Shown here in pieces: positions 25,524 through 33,326 of a DNA stretch of 39,550 nucleotides; the first letter of the stretch is position 1; every line of letters starts with the position of its first letter. The stretch covers positions 1 to 39,550 of the forward strand of contig CAZTHP010000014.1 of the NCBI GenBank assembly GCA_964613155.1. Reading direction: 5' to 3'. The position numbers and the translations under genes were made by a program. The stretch comes from TWA4 sp964613155 (GTDB lineage Bacteria; Bacillota; Clostridia; Lachnospirales; Lachnospiraceae). The notes beneath the pieces are model-generated. The model was not told the DNA's origin. It saw only the letters and a program-made list of their open reading frames with translations, and searched no databases.

Positions 25524-26084
25524 ATGTTTACATGCACAACCCCGATTCATAACAAATCATTAAATGCTCTGGCACACTATCATCTTCATAAGCAGAAACC
25601 CAATCCCAAAAAACGATTTTTTTCCATTTGCCTGGGTGTATTCTTAACGCTGCTCTGTATCTTAAATACCTATGGTTACTGGTTAAAATACCAGCAAACT
25701 GGTGAGATTTTAACATTGCTGCGGTCTTCGGTCTTAATCCTATTGTCTGCGATCATTATTTTTACGAATTTAATAGGACCGAGACACCGTTTATATCAGG
25801 AATTGAAACACTATTTTGCAAGCACTAATACAACCTGCATTGATTACGCAATTTCAGCTGATGGAATTCAAATGACGATCAATGGCAATACGATGAAATA
25901 TGACTGGGATTCCATCGAAACCCTGGAATCCGATTCAAACTTTTTTTATTTTACAAGCAGCGGCAAACACAGTTTGATCGCGAAAGAAACGCTTACGGCT
26001 GAGCAGACTGCGCACTTAGAAAAATTATTCCAAAAACGGGAACATGCACTTTCTGCGAATGAAACATCGGAACTCAACAACTAA
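25524..26084 (+). CDS. YcxB-like two-helix membrane protein
   Basis: 186 residues. A basic N-terminus (HLHKQKPNPKKRFF) precedes two membrane helices (SICLGVFLTLLCILNTYGYWL and LLRSSVLILLSAIIIFTNLI). A C-terminal beta-rich domain follows (TCIDYAISADGIQMTINGNTMKYDWDSIETLESDSNFFYFTSSGKHSLIAKE), the layout of YcxB-like proteins. AGAAAGG precedes the ATG. The gene stands alone, closed by a terminator shared with pgi. The function of the family is unknown. Confidence 0.75.
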   Translation: MFTCTTPIHNKSLNALAHYHLHKQKPNPKKRFFSICLGVFLTLLCILNTYGYWLKYQQTGEILTLLRSSVLILLSAIIIFTNLIGPRHRLYQELKHYFASTNTTCIDYAISADGIQMTINGNTMKYDWDSIETLESDSNFFYFTSSGKHSLIAKETLTAEQTAHLEKLFQKREHALSANETSELNN

Positions 26085-26103
26085 TAAATAGTTAAAGAAC
26101 TCT

Positions 26104-26191
26104 AAAAAGAAAACCCCGGAACTTGCAACGATCTGTTTTCTGCATAAGCAGACAGGTTTCTGTTACAAATTCCGGGGTTTTCTTGTTTTTT
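26104..26191. terminator. Bidirectional terminator between YcxB-like gene and pgi
   Basis: A 13-bp perfect stem (26109-26121 GAAAACCCCGGAA with 26170-26182) is followed by TTGTTTTTT on the plus strand and by CTTTTTAG on the minus strand, so it can end both convergent transcripts. Confidence 0.88.
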
Positions 26192-26230
26192 AATTGTCTT
26201 CTCGGCTTCTCCGTTAATCAGCCAATTTTT

Positions 26231-27811
26231 TTAAATATTCAGAAGATCGCTGAATTCTTTTAAAGCACCATCGGTTTCATGTGCAAGAACTTTTTTCGCT
26301 AAAACCTTACCCAACTGTACACCTTCCTGGTCAAAGCTATTGACATTCCATAAAAAGCCCTGGAACATAACTTTATTCTCGAAGTGAGACAGCAGAGCAC
26401 CCATTGCAGCGGGAGTCAGCTGTTCACCGATCATGATACTGGAAGGACGTCCGCCTTCGAAGTTTTTATTGCGGTCTTCATCTGCTTTTCCGCAAGCAAA
26501 TGCTACGATCTGAGCTGCTACGTTTGCACACAGTTTCTGCTGGCTGGTGCTGTCCTGAATCACAACATCTGTACCAATCTGGCTGTTTTTGAAACCAATA
26601 AACTGGAGAGGGATGATATCTGTTCCCTGATGAAGCAGCTGATAGAAGGAATGCTGTCCATTTGTTCCAGGTTCACCGAAGATAACCGGACCTGTTACAT
26701 AAGACATCGGTTCTCCAAAACGGTTTACCGATTTACCATTGGATTCCATATCCAGCTGCTGAAGATGAGCGGGGAAACGACTCAATGCCTGTGAGTAGGG
26801 CAGCACTGCTGTTGCAGGATATCCTAATACGTTTCTTTCATAAACACCGATCAGTGCATCTAACATTGCAGGGTTTTTGCGAATATCTTTGTTCATCGCT
26901 GTTTTATCGGCTTCTGCTGCACCTTCCAAAAACTGTGCAAATACTTCCGGTCCAAATGCCAGAGATAATACAGCACCACCTACTGCTGAGGTAGAGGAAT
27001 AACGGCCGCCAATATAGTCATCCATAAAGAAAGCTGCCAGATAATCTGCGCTCTTTGCCAGAGGTGAGGTTTCGCTGGTAACAGCTGCCATATGCTTAGC
27101 AGGATCTAAACCAGCGTTCTTTAATGCTTCTTTTACAAAAGATTCATTGGTCAAAGTTTCCAGAGTTGTACCAGATTTTGAAACTAGGATAAATAAGGAA
27201 TGTGCCAGATCGATTGAATGAAGCACTGCTGCGGCATCATCCGGATCAACATTGCTGATGAACTTTGCTTCCATCTTCAGCGTATTGTTCTTCTTTGCCC
27301 AATTTTCCAGTGCCAGATACATCGCACGAGGACCCAGATCGCTGCCGCCGATACCAATCTGTACAACTGTTGTAAATTTTTCACCTGCTGCATTCACGAT
27401 TGTACCAGCATGAACAGCATTCGCAAATTCTACGATCTTCTCCTGCTGTTTTGCGTAAAATTCACGCTTATCTACGCCATCTTCTATAACAGCATTGCCT
27501 AACTGAACACGAGTCAGATGATGCAGCACACGGCGTTTTTCACCTGTATTGATTACATCACCCTGATACAGTGCTTCAAATTTCTCTGCCAGCTGGGCTT
27601 CTTCTGCCAATTTTGCCAAATCGTCCAGAATTTCATCATTTACCTGCTTTGCAGCATAATGATAAGCCAGTCCTCCTGCCATCGGAACACTGTACTTTCT
27701 GACACGTTCTGCTCCACTTTCTCCTGTCATTACTTCTGCAAGTTTTACAGGTTCTGCTTTAGAAAGTGTTTCATAAGAAGCTAATTTGTCTAAGTTTTTC
27801 CAGTTAATCAT
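26231..27811 (-). CDS. pgi: Glucose-6-phosphate isomerase
   Basis: 526 residues from the preferred start at 27811, which has GGAGG 8 nt upstream. An in-frame ATG at 27865 lies inside a leader hairpin and lacks a site. It interconverts glucose-6-phosphate and fructose-6-phosphate. Motifs: VVQIGIGGSDLGPRAMY, LVSKSGTTLET, GGRYSSTSAVGG, the PGI signature FGEPGTNGQHSFYQLLHQGT, and QEGVQLGKVLA. It is a single-gene unit behind a structured RNA region and works with the glg genes at the glucose-phosphate node. Confidence 0.96.
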   Translation of the reverse strand: MINWKNLDKLASYETLSKAEPVKLAEVMTGESGAERVRKYSVPMAGGLAYHYAAKQVNDEILDDLAKLAEEAQLAEKFEALYQGDVINTGEKRRVLHHLTRVQLGNAVIEDGVDKREFYAKQQEKIVEFANAVHAGTIVNAAGEKFTTVVQIGIGGSDLGPRAMYLALENWAKKNNTLKMEAKFISNVDPDDAAAVLHSIDLAHSLFILVSKSGTTLETLTNESFVKEALKNAGLDPAKHMAAVTSETSPLAKSADYLAAFFMDDYIGGRYSSTSAVGGAVLSLAFGPEVFAQFLEGAAEADKTAMNKDIRKNPAMLDALIGVYERNVLGYPATAVLPYSQALSRFPAHLQQLDMESNGKSVNRFGEPMSYVTGPVIFGEPGTNGQHSFYQLLHQGTDIIPLQFIGFKNSQIGTDVVIQDSTSQQKLCANVAAQIVAFACGKADEDRNKNFEGGRPSSIMIGEQLTPAAMGALLSHFENKVMFQGFLWNVNSFDQEGVQLGKVLAKKVLAHETDGALKEFSDLLNI

Positions 27812-27834
27812 CTTAAAATCCTCCGTTAAGGGCA

Positions 27835-27874
27835 CTGTTCCGAGTGAACCTCCAAAACACTTCACACGGAACAG
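27835..27874 (-). other. Stable leader hairpin just upstream of the pgi ribosome binding site
   Basis: CTGTTCCG-t-GTGAA pairs with TTCAC-t-CGGAACAG (27835-27848 with 27861-27874), giving 13 bp around one T/T mismatch. It lies about 25 nt before the pgi start. No U-tract follows, so it is not a classical terminator; it may mark an RNA processing site between the 6S-like RNA and the pgi message. Confidence 0.6.
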
Positions 27875-27883
27875 CTATAACAT

Positions 27884-28077
27884 AAGATAACAAATCAGAA
27901 CGATTCTTCGCACTATGGGGAATGCTGACTCGTTCCAATCTTTCATCTTTCACCATAAGTTCTCCCCAAACTTCGCATATCCCAGGAGATTCTTCCTACT
28001 TATGCTCTGCTGGGGCAAGTTCCAAGGTCTTTTCACCGTATGTGAGTATGTCACGTGGTATCAGACCCTTTTACCTT
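27884..28077 (-). ncRNA. ssrS: Structured RNA upstream of pgi, candidate 6S RNA
   Basis: A strong promoter (28081-28109) starts a transcript of about 190 nt. Its ends pair: AAGGTAA (28071-28077) with TTATCTT (27884-27890). The centre is a long irregular hairpin: CCCCA/TGGGG (28011-28015 with 27964-27968), GCATA/TATGC (28001-28005 with 27975-27979), AGGA/TCCT (27994-27997 with 27984-27987). A further stem GAACGA/TCGTTC pairs 27930-27935 with 27898-27903. Length, closing stem and interrupted rod shape suit 6S RNA, the regulator that mimics an open promoter to sequester RNA polymerase. The large central bubble could not be confirmed by eye. It may instead be a long pgi leader. Confidence 0.5.
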
Positions 28078-28080
28078 AGT

Positions 28081-28109
28081 ATCATAATATATATTTTAGC
28101 GAAAGTGAA
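28081..28109 (-). promoter_or_regulatory. Promoter of the structured RNA / pgi, with overlapping palindrome
   Basis: -35 TTCACT (28104-28109), 17-nt spacer, -10 TATGAT (28081-28086). An inverted repeat CGAAAG-7nt-CTTTCG (28100-28118) covers the -35 region and could be an operator. Confidence 0.7.
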
Positions 28110-28164
28110 GTGCTTTCGTAAAATTTTAAACATCATGCAAGAATCACATGCTTTACAGTCAAAC

Positions 28165-28204
28165 GCCATTCATCCTATAACCAAAGGGTCATAGGATGAA
28201 TGGC
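28165..28204 (-). terminator. Long perfect hairpin after the LCP gene, weak U-tract
   Basis: A 14-bp stem GCCATTCATCCTAT with its complement, extended by ACC/GGT around a short loop (28165-28204), lies 19 nt beyond the LCP stop. Only GTTTG follows on the minus strand, so termination strength is uncertain. Confidence 0.5.
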
Positions 28205-28222
28205 TAAGCGTTTCTAATTCGT

Positions 28223-29293
28223 CTAATAATTATATTTTAAATAATCTGAGATTTCTACCATACCGTCAGAGGGTACATAATTGGTGACTTCCATATACTC
28301 TCTCCAGGTTTTCAGGGTTTCTTCCATGTCATTTACCAGATAATAATACACACCGTTGATCTTACGGCCTGTTCCGCTTTCTTCTGTGATCAGCTTCACA
28401 TTCTCAATCGAATCGGTTCCCAGTCCCATCAGGGTCTGTGCAATATCAATACACTCTGCCAGACTGCAGTCTGTATAGAAGTAATCATACATCGCTGTGA
28501 TCAAAGAAGGATACTTAACCGGTGACATTCCTCTTACTTTTTCATAAATCTTAAGCAGAACATCATACTGTCTTCTGGTTCTTTCAAAGTCACTGTCGAT
28601 CTTACGAATACGGCAGTATGTCAGCGCCTGCTTACCGGTCAGATTGTTCAGACCTGCGGTTGTGCCGCCTACTTTAAAGAAGTTGAGCATGTGATCGCTT
28701 TCTTTCTGCGTCAGCTCCATCTCAATGCCGCCCAGTGCATCGACAACTTTTTCCATACCTGCAAAGTTGATCGTAAAATAGTGTTTAATATTGATATCAA
28801 AGTTTCGTTCTACGGTTTCTACCATCAGTTTTGCTCTGCCATACGCATAAGCATGTGTGATTTTATCATAGCCTTTGCCGTTGATATATACCATCGTATC
28901 ACGCGGCATTGAAGAAAGTACGATTCGTCCGCTGTTTTCATTTACTGAAAAGATCATCAGTGCGTCGCCTCGTCCGCCTTCAAAGGTATCGGTACGATTG
29001 TCAATACCAATCAAAAGATAATGTACCCAGTCTTCATCTTTAAATACGTCTACATCTAATGATTCCAGTTCGCTGACCGGATAAACTTCCTTGGATTCAT
29101 TCTCCAGATTTCCATATTCATTCGATGCATTCTCTCCAGATTCGGTTTCGAGTGTAATATCAAAATTGGGATCAACGTCTTCTTCCGGCTTAGACATCGA
29201 AAGTACTAATACCGTAAGACCAGCTAAAACTACCAGAACAATTAACACAATTCTGATAATATTGGGTTTCTTTTTTCCGTTCTGATTCGCCAT
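28223..29293 (-). CDS. LytR-CpsA-Psr (LCP) family cell-wall polymer transferase
   Basis: 356 residues. A short cytosolic N-terminus (MANQNGKKKPN) precedes one membrane helix (IIRIVLIVLVVLAGLTVLVL) and an acidic linker. The extracellular LCP domain shows the catalytic and polyprenyl-phosphate residues: LLIGIDNR (D98), GGRGDALMI (R108, D110), SSMPRDTMV (R131, D132), and CRIRKIDSDFERTRRQ with its conserved arginines. LCP enzymes transfer teichoic-acid-like or capsular polymers from lipid carriers to peptidoglycan. It is a single-gene unit with its own strong promoter and an unusually structured leader. Confidence 0.93.
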   Translation of the reverse strand: MANQNGKKKPNIIRIVLIVLVVLAGLTVLVLSMSKPEEDVDPNFDITLETESGENASNEYGNLENESKEVYPVSELESLDVDVFKDEDWVHYLLIGIDNRTDTFEGGRGDALMIFSVNENSGRIVLSSMPRDTMVYINGKGYDKITHAYAYGRAKLMVETVERNFDINIKHYFTINFAGMEKVVDALGGIEMELTQKESDHMLNFFKVGGTTAGLNNLTGKQALTYCRIRKIDSDFERTRRQYDVLLKIYEKVRGMSPVKYPSLITAMYDYFYTDCSLAECIDIAQTLMGLGTDSIENVKLITEESGTGRKINGVYYYLVNDMEETLKTWREYMEVTNYVPSDGMVEISDYLKYNY

Positions 29294-29464
29294 AACGGTT
29301 CCTCCTGTTTCTCATCCTACCTGTCTTCAACAGCATCTGCTGTCTTTGCTGACAGTTTCTGTCTCTCTTTCAGTACAGACCAGATTCGATTCCATCCTGC
29401 GGCAGCTTATGCAAAACACTGCAAGACCTCTGCCGCACTCTGGTTCTTTGGCCTAAACGGTTTT
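29294..29464 (-). promoter_or_regulatory. Highly structured leader of the LCP gene
   Basis: Minus-strand pairings: ACCAGA/TCTGGT (29439-29444 with 29379-29384) encloses TGCGGCAG/CTGCCGCA (29430-29437 with 29398-29405). Closer to the gene are CTGTC/GACAG (29340-29355) and the palindrome ACAGCAtcTGCTGT at about 29328-29341. No terminator with a U-tract is visible, so any control would be translational or via RNA stability. The class is not recognised. Confidence 0.5.
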
Positions 29465-29493
29465 ATTATACCCTTTCACCCGATTTTTTACAA
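29465..29493 (-). promoter_or_regulatory. Promoter of the LCP gene
   Basis: -35 TTGTAA (29488-29493), 17-nt spacer, perfect -10 TATAAT (29465-29470). Bases 29494-29710 beyond it, past the 3' end of metY, are T-rich on the plus strand and hold nothing I can identify. Confidence 0.82.
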
Positions 29494-29710
29494 TAGCTTC
29501 CATTCCTTCTTTAGAAATTTTACATTTTTTTTAGAATTTACCTGACACGAATCGGAAAAACTGTCCACTTATCCCAGAACATTTGAACGAAATCCCCTTT
29601 TTTCTTTTCCATTTTTACGGATTTTGAGGTGTTAAACCTGAAATTCTTCTTTTTCTTCCGATGATTCTCCTTTTTTCAAATTTTTACTCACTTTGTATTT
29701 AATCGTTTTC

Positions 29711-31021
29711 TCATTCTTCTACTGCGCGGAATGCTTCTTCCAAATCTTCCAGAATATCCGCAATATTTTCCGTACCAATGGAAAGACGGATAGTATTGGG
29801 TTTGATACCCTGATCTTCCAGTTCTTCTGCGGTACACTGGCTGTGTGTCGTGGTTGCCGGATGGATTACCAGAGATTTTACATCCGCTACATTGGCTAAC
29901 AATGAGAATAATTCCAAATGATCGATAAATTTCTGCGCTTTTGCGGCATCTCCCTTGATTTCAAAGGTAAAAATAGAACCTCCACCGTTGGGGAAATATT
30001 TAGTATACAGAGCTTTCTGCTCCGGATCTTCGCTTACAGAAGGATGATGTACCGTTTCAACCTGCGGATGTGCATTTAGATACTCCACTACCTTCAAAGC
30101 ATTTTCCACATGACGCTCTACACGCAGTGATAAAGTTTCCAGTCCCTGTAAAAATAAGAAGGAATGGAAGGGTGAAATCGTTGCACCCATATCACGAAGT
30201 AAAATCGCGCGGATTTTTGTTACGAAAGCGGCAGGACCAACTGCTTTTGTAAAACTGATACCATGATAACTCGGATTGGGTTCGGTCAGAGAAGCAAATT
30301 TACCGGATGCTTCCCAGTCAAATTTTCCGCCGTCTACGATCACACCGCCAATTGCTGCGCCGTGTCCGCCAATAAATTTCGTTGCGGAATGTACCACAAT
30401 ATCTGCGCCGTATTCAATTGGACGAACAAGATACGGTGTTGCAAATGTATTGTCCACAACCAGCGGAATCTGATATTCATGCGCGATGTTTGCGATTTTT
30501 TCAATATCCACCACATCTGAATTCGGATTTCCTAACGTTTCGATAAAAATTGCTTTCGTATTTTCCTGTACTGCATTGCGCACGGCATTTTCATCGAAAA
30601 TATCGACGAAAGAAGCGGTGATGCCATACTGCGGCAGGGTATGCGCCAGCAGATTAAACGAACCACCGTAAATATTTTTTGCAGATACGATGTGATCACC
30701 TGCCTGCGCCAGATTCTGGAAAGTATATGTGATCGCAGCAGCACCAGATGCTACTGCCAACGCAGCAACACCACCCTCCAGCGCAGCAATTCGCTGTTCA
30801 AATACATCTTCGGTGGGATTGGTTAATCTGCCATAAATATTACCGGAATCGGATAAATTAAAACGGGCTGCTGCATGTGCAGAATTGTCAAATACATAAG
30901 ATGATGTCTGATAAATCGGAACGGCTCTTGCACCGGTTGCCGGATCTGGATTTTCCTGGCCTACGTGCAGCTGTAATGTTTCAAATTTAAAATTTCTTTC
31001 TGCTCTTGTTTTCTTGCTCAT
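29711..31021 (-). CDS. metY: O-acetylhomoserine aminocarboxypropyltransferase (O-acetylhomoserine sulfhydrylase)
   Basis: 436 residues from the ATG at 31021, preceded by GGGAGGAA; an in-frame ATG at 31069 has no site. A PLP enzyme of the Cys/Met metabolism family that makes homocysteine from O-acetylhomoserine and sulfide (or methionine from methanethiol). Key segments: FETLQLHVGQENPDPATGAR, GRLTNPT, the ASGAAAI substrate loop, VVDNTFATPYL (D190), and HSATKFIGGHG with the PLP lysine K215. The length of about 430 and the N-terminal pattern favour MetY over MetB/MetC. Its promoter overlaps an inverted repeat that may be a regulator site. Confidence 0.93.
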   Translation of the reverse strand: MSKKTRAERNFKFETLQLHVGQENPDPATGARAVPIYQTSSYVFDNSAHAAARFNLSDSGNIYGRLTNPTEDVFEQRIAALEGGVAALAVASGAAAITYTFQNLAQAGDHIVSAKNIYGGSFNLLAHTLPQYGITASFVDIFDENAVRNAVQENTKAIFIETLGNPNSDVVDIEKIANIAHEYQIPLVVDNTFATPYLVRPIEYGADIVVHSATKFIGGHGAAIGGVIVDGGKFDWEASGKFASLTEPNPSYHGISFTKAVGPAAFVTKIRAILLRDMGATISPFHSFLFLQGLETLSLRVERHVENALKVVEYLNAHPQVETVHHPSVSEDPEQKALYTKYFPNGGGSIFTFEIKGDAAKAQKFIDHLELFSLLANVADVKSLVIHPATTTHSQCTAEELEDQGIKPNTIRLSIGTENIADILEDLEEAFRAVEE

Positions 31022-31090
31022 TATAAATTCCTCCCTGTGCTTGGTTCCTTTATTTTGTTTTGTTTTCACCTAAGTTTTATTTAATATTTC

Positions 31091-31139
31091 CTATCGGTTT
31101 ACTAGTGATAGTATATCGTTTTCTTCCTTTTTTGTCCAA
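31091..31139 (-). promoter_or_regulatory. metY promoter with overlapping CTATC-N11-GATAG inverted repeat
   Basis: -35 TTGGAC (31134-31139), 18-nt spacer, -10 TATACT (31110-31115). CTATC and GATAG (31091-31095 and 31107-31111), 11 nt apart, flank the predicted transcription start and touch the -10 box. The T-N11-A geometry resembles a LysR-type site, and a LysR gene lies next upstream, but the position over the start suggests repression. Confidence 0.6.
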
Positions 31140-31144
31140 TACCA

Positions 31145-31190
31145 AAAACAGACAGCTGGCTATCAGTTTTTCCGATAGCAAACTGCCTGT
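31145..31190 (-). terminator. Intrinsic terminator after the EamA-LysR operon
   Basis: ACAG/CTGT enclosing GCTATC/GATAGC (31152-31190) is followed on the minus strand by CTGTTTTTGG, giving a short U-tract. A second perfect 12-bp hairpin, TTTGGGGAAGCA with its complement (31202-31231), lies between this and the LysR stop and lacks a U-tract. Confidence 0.65.
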
Positions 31191-31326
31191 ATCAATACGC
31201 ATTTGGGGAAGCAAATCTATGCTTCCCCAAAATTTTCCCAAGTATTTTCTAACAAAATAAAGAAACAACACTTGCAACGCACTTGCCATTCCACGTTCTG
31301 CGCTTTTCCATTTATGTTTATAAAAT

Positions 31327-32238
31327 TTATAAAATTAATTTTTCATATTTACGGATTTCTTCCAAATATTGCTTTCCTAACGCACTGAGCTCCATCCCCG
31401 TACGCTGAATGTAACCGATGGTCATCCGTTCCTGCTCCACAAGCGGAACAGCCCGATATTGCCCACCATTTAATTCTTCGCAGATAATACCGGAACACAG
31501 TGTATAGCCATTCAGACCGATCATCAAATTCAGCATCGTCGCACGATCATTTGCCCGAATAATCCGCTTATACTCATACGTACTCATCACTTCTTCCGAT
31601 AAAAAGAAGGAATTCCGTTCGCCCTGGTCGAACATCAAGCAAGGATATTCCCGTAATTCTTCCATCGAAATCGTCTCCTGCTTTGCCAGCGGATGTCCCT
31701 CCCACAGATAAACATAGACACCACAGGAAAATAATTCGTGAAATTCTAGATTATGCTCCTTCAGCATCCTCGTCAACACTTTTCGATTAAAATCATTTTG
31801 AAATAAAATCCCCAGTTCGCTCTTAAAATTGCGGACATCTGCGATTACTTCACTGGTTTTCGTCTCATACACCGCAAATTCATACTCGTCCATCCCAAAC
31901 TGCCGTACCAATTCCACAAATGCCTTCACCGCAAAGCTATAATGCTGCATGGAAACACTGAATTTCTTTTTCACTTCTGTTCGCTGGATGTAACGACTCT
32001 CCATCAGCTGATACTGCTCCATCAGCTGGCGAGCATAGCCGAGAAATTCCTCCCCTTCCGGAGTCGGAGAAACGCCCTTATTTGTCCGGCGAAAAATCTC
32101 AATTCCTACTTCTTCTTCTAATTCTTTAATCGAGCCAGAAAGCCCCGGCTGCGAAAGAAACAAAATCCGGGCAGCTTCATTCATCGAACCTGCTGCTGCG
32201 ACAGTTGTTACATAACGTAATTGCTGAAGCGTCATCAC
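31327..32238 (-). CDS. LysR-family transcriptional regulator
   Basis: 303 residues, typical length. The N-terminal HTH is canonical (LQQLRYVTTVAAAGSMNEAARILFLSQPGLSGSIKELEEEVGIEIFRRTNKGVSPTPEG begins the protein; the recognition helix is around residue 30). The periplasmic-binding-like effector domain fills the rest (LGILFQNDFN, HPLAKQETISMEELREYPCL, LIGLNGYTLCSGI). Its ATG overlaps the stop of the EamA transporter gene (ATGA at 32235-32238), so the pair is co-translated. It may regulate the exporter and possibly metY downstream. The effector is unknown. Confidence 0.93.
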   Translation of the reverse strand: MMTLQQLRYVTTVAAAGSMNEAARILFLSQPGLSGSIKELEEEVGIEIFRRTNKGVSPTPEGEEFLGYARQLMEQYQLMESRYIQRTEVKKKFSVSMQHYSFAVKAFVELVRQFGMDEYEFAVYETKTSEVIADVRNFKSELGILFQNDFNRKVLTRMLKEHNLEFHELFSCGVYVYLWEGHPLAKQETISMEELREYPCLMFDQGERNSFFLSEEVMSTYEYKRIIRANDRATMLNLMIGLNGYTLCSGIICEELNGGQYRAVPLVEQERMTIGYIQRTGMELSALGKQYLEEIRKYEKLIL

Positions 32239-33128
32239 GCCACCTCACAAATCTCAGAATCCCGCTGCTGACAAATACAAATTGCAGCCAAAACCAGTAC
32301 AACCCCCAAAACTCCAGTCCAGGTCATCGTTTCCCGGAAACACACAACCCCCAGCAAGGTGGCAACCACCGGCTCCACCGATGCCAAAATCGAAGCTTTG
32401 CTATTTTCCATATACTGCAGTCCGATCGTGTACGTCAGATACGGAATAACTGTACTCACCAGACCAAATACAACGGCAAATCCAATCAACGACCGTTCCT
32501 GCTCCATACACAAACCGATCAATTTTCCATCTGCCAAAGGCAAAGAACCAATTGCCGCCATTAAAAAGGTATAAAAGGAAATCGTCAAGGAATGATACCC
32601 TCTTTCAATCGCAAACTTTCCAAAAATAGAATACAGCGCATAACCAAATCCCGCGCCCAATCCTGCTAAAATTCCCTCCAGAGATAAAACTGCCGCACTT
32701 CCAACAATACCTGTAGCCAATACACAGCCGGAAAATGTCAACACCACCGCAGCAATCTTTCTGCCTGTAAACTTTTCATGAAATAAAAAATACGATAGAA
32801 TCATCACCATCACCGGCGCCGTATACAATAAAACGGCCGCTACAGAAAGCGAAGTCATTGTAATCGCTTTAAAATAGCAATAATTAAAAAATACAATACT
32901 GAACAGACCTGTACCGATAAAACACCAAAGATCCTTTAAACGGATTTTTAACAAATCCCTTCTCGCAATTACTAAAAAAGCGAATAAAACCAGGCAGGTC
33001 ACGATGGAACGAATCGACACGATTTCCATCGTATGCAAGCCCTTTTCCTGAAACGTCCGGACAAACAGTCCCATTAATCCCCACAATGCTCCCGCTGACA
33101 GCACCAAAACCGGCGCCGCTTTTGCCAT
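32235..33128 (-). CDS. EamA/DMT-superfamily transporter
   Basis: 297 residues from the start at 33128, which has AGAGGAAA 8 nt upstream; an in-frame ATG at 33158 lacks a good site. About ten membrane helices form two EamA repeats: the first begins APVLVLSAGALWGLMGLFVR and the second begins LEGILAGLGAGFGYALYSIFGKFA. The repeat-end pattern ASVEPVVATLLGVVCFRETM is diagnostic for the family. These are drug/metabolite transporters, often amino-acid or metabolite exporters. It is coupled to the LysR regulator, and the nearby metY hints at a sulfur metabolite, without proof. Confidence 0.9.
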   Translation of the reverse strand: MAKAAPVLVLSAGALWGLMGLFVRTFQEKGLHTMEIVSIRSIVTCLVLFAFLVIARRDLLKIRLKDLWCFIGTGLFSIVFFNYCYFKAITMTSLSVAAVLLYTAPVMVMILSYFLFHEKFTGRKIAAVVLTFSGCVLATGIVGSAAVLSLEGILAGLGAGFGYALYSIFGKFAIERGYHSLTISFYTFLMAAIGSLPLADGKLIGLCMEQERSLIGFAVVFGLVSTVIPYLTYTIGLQYMENSKASILASVEPVVATLLGVVCFRETMTWTGVLGVVLVLAAICICQQRDSEICEVA

Positions 33129-33326
33129 CAGCAGATTTCCTCTTTTGTTAGCCCCCATAAATAACTAAAGTCCTCTCTTTTCTTACCTTATCTCTACAAG
33201 AATTTTCCTTGTCGTGACACGTCTTCTTTCTTGTTACCCCATACTTTTTCCGCATCGGGATACCATTTTTCCGCATCCTCACATGCATATTCGTATATTA
33301 TGACGTGCATATTCGTTACCTTCTCT

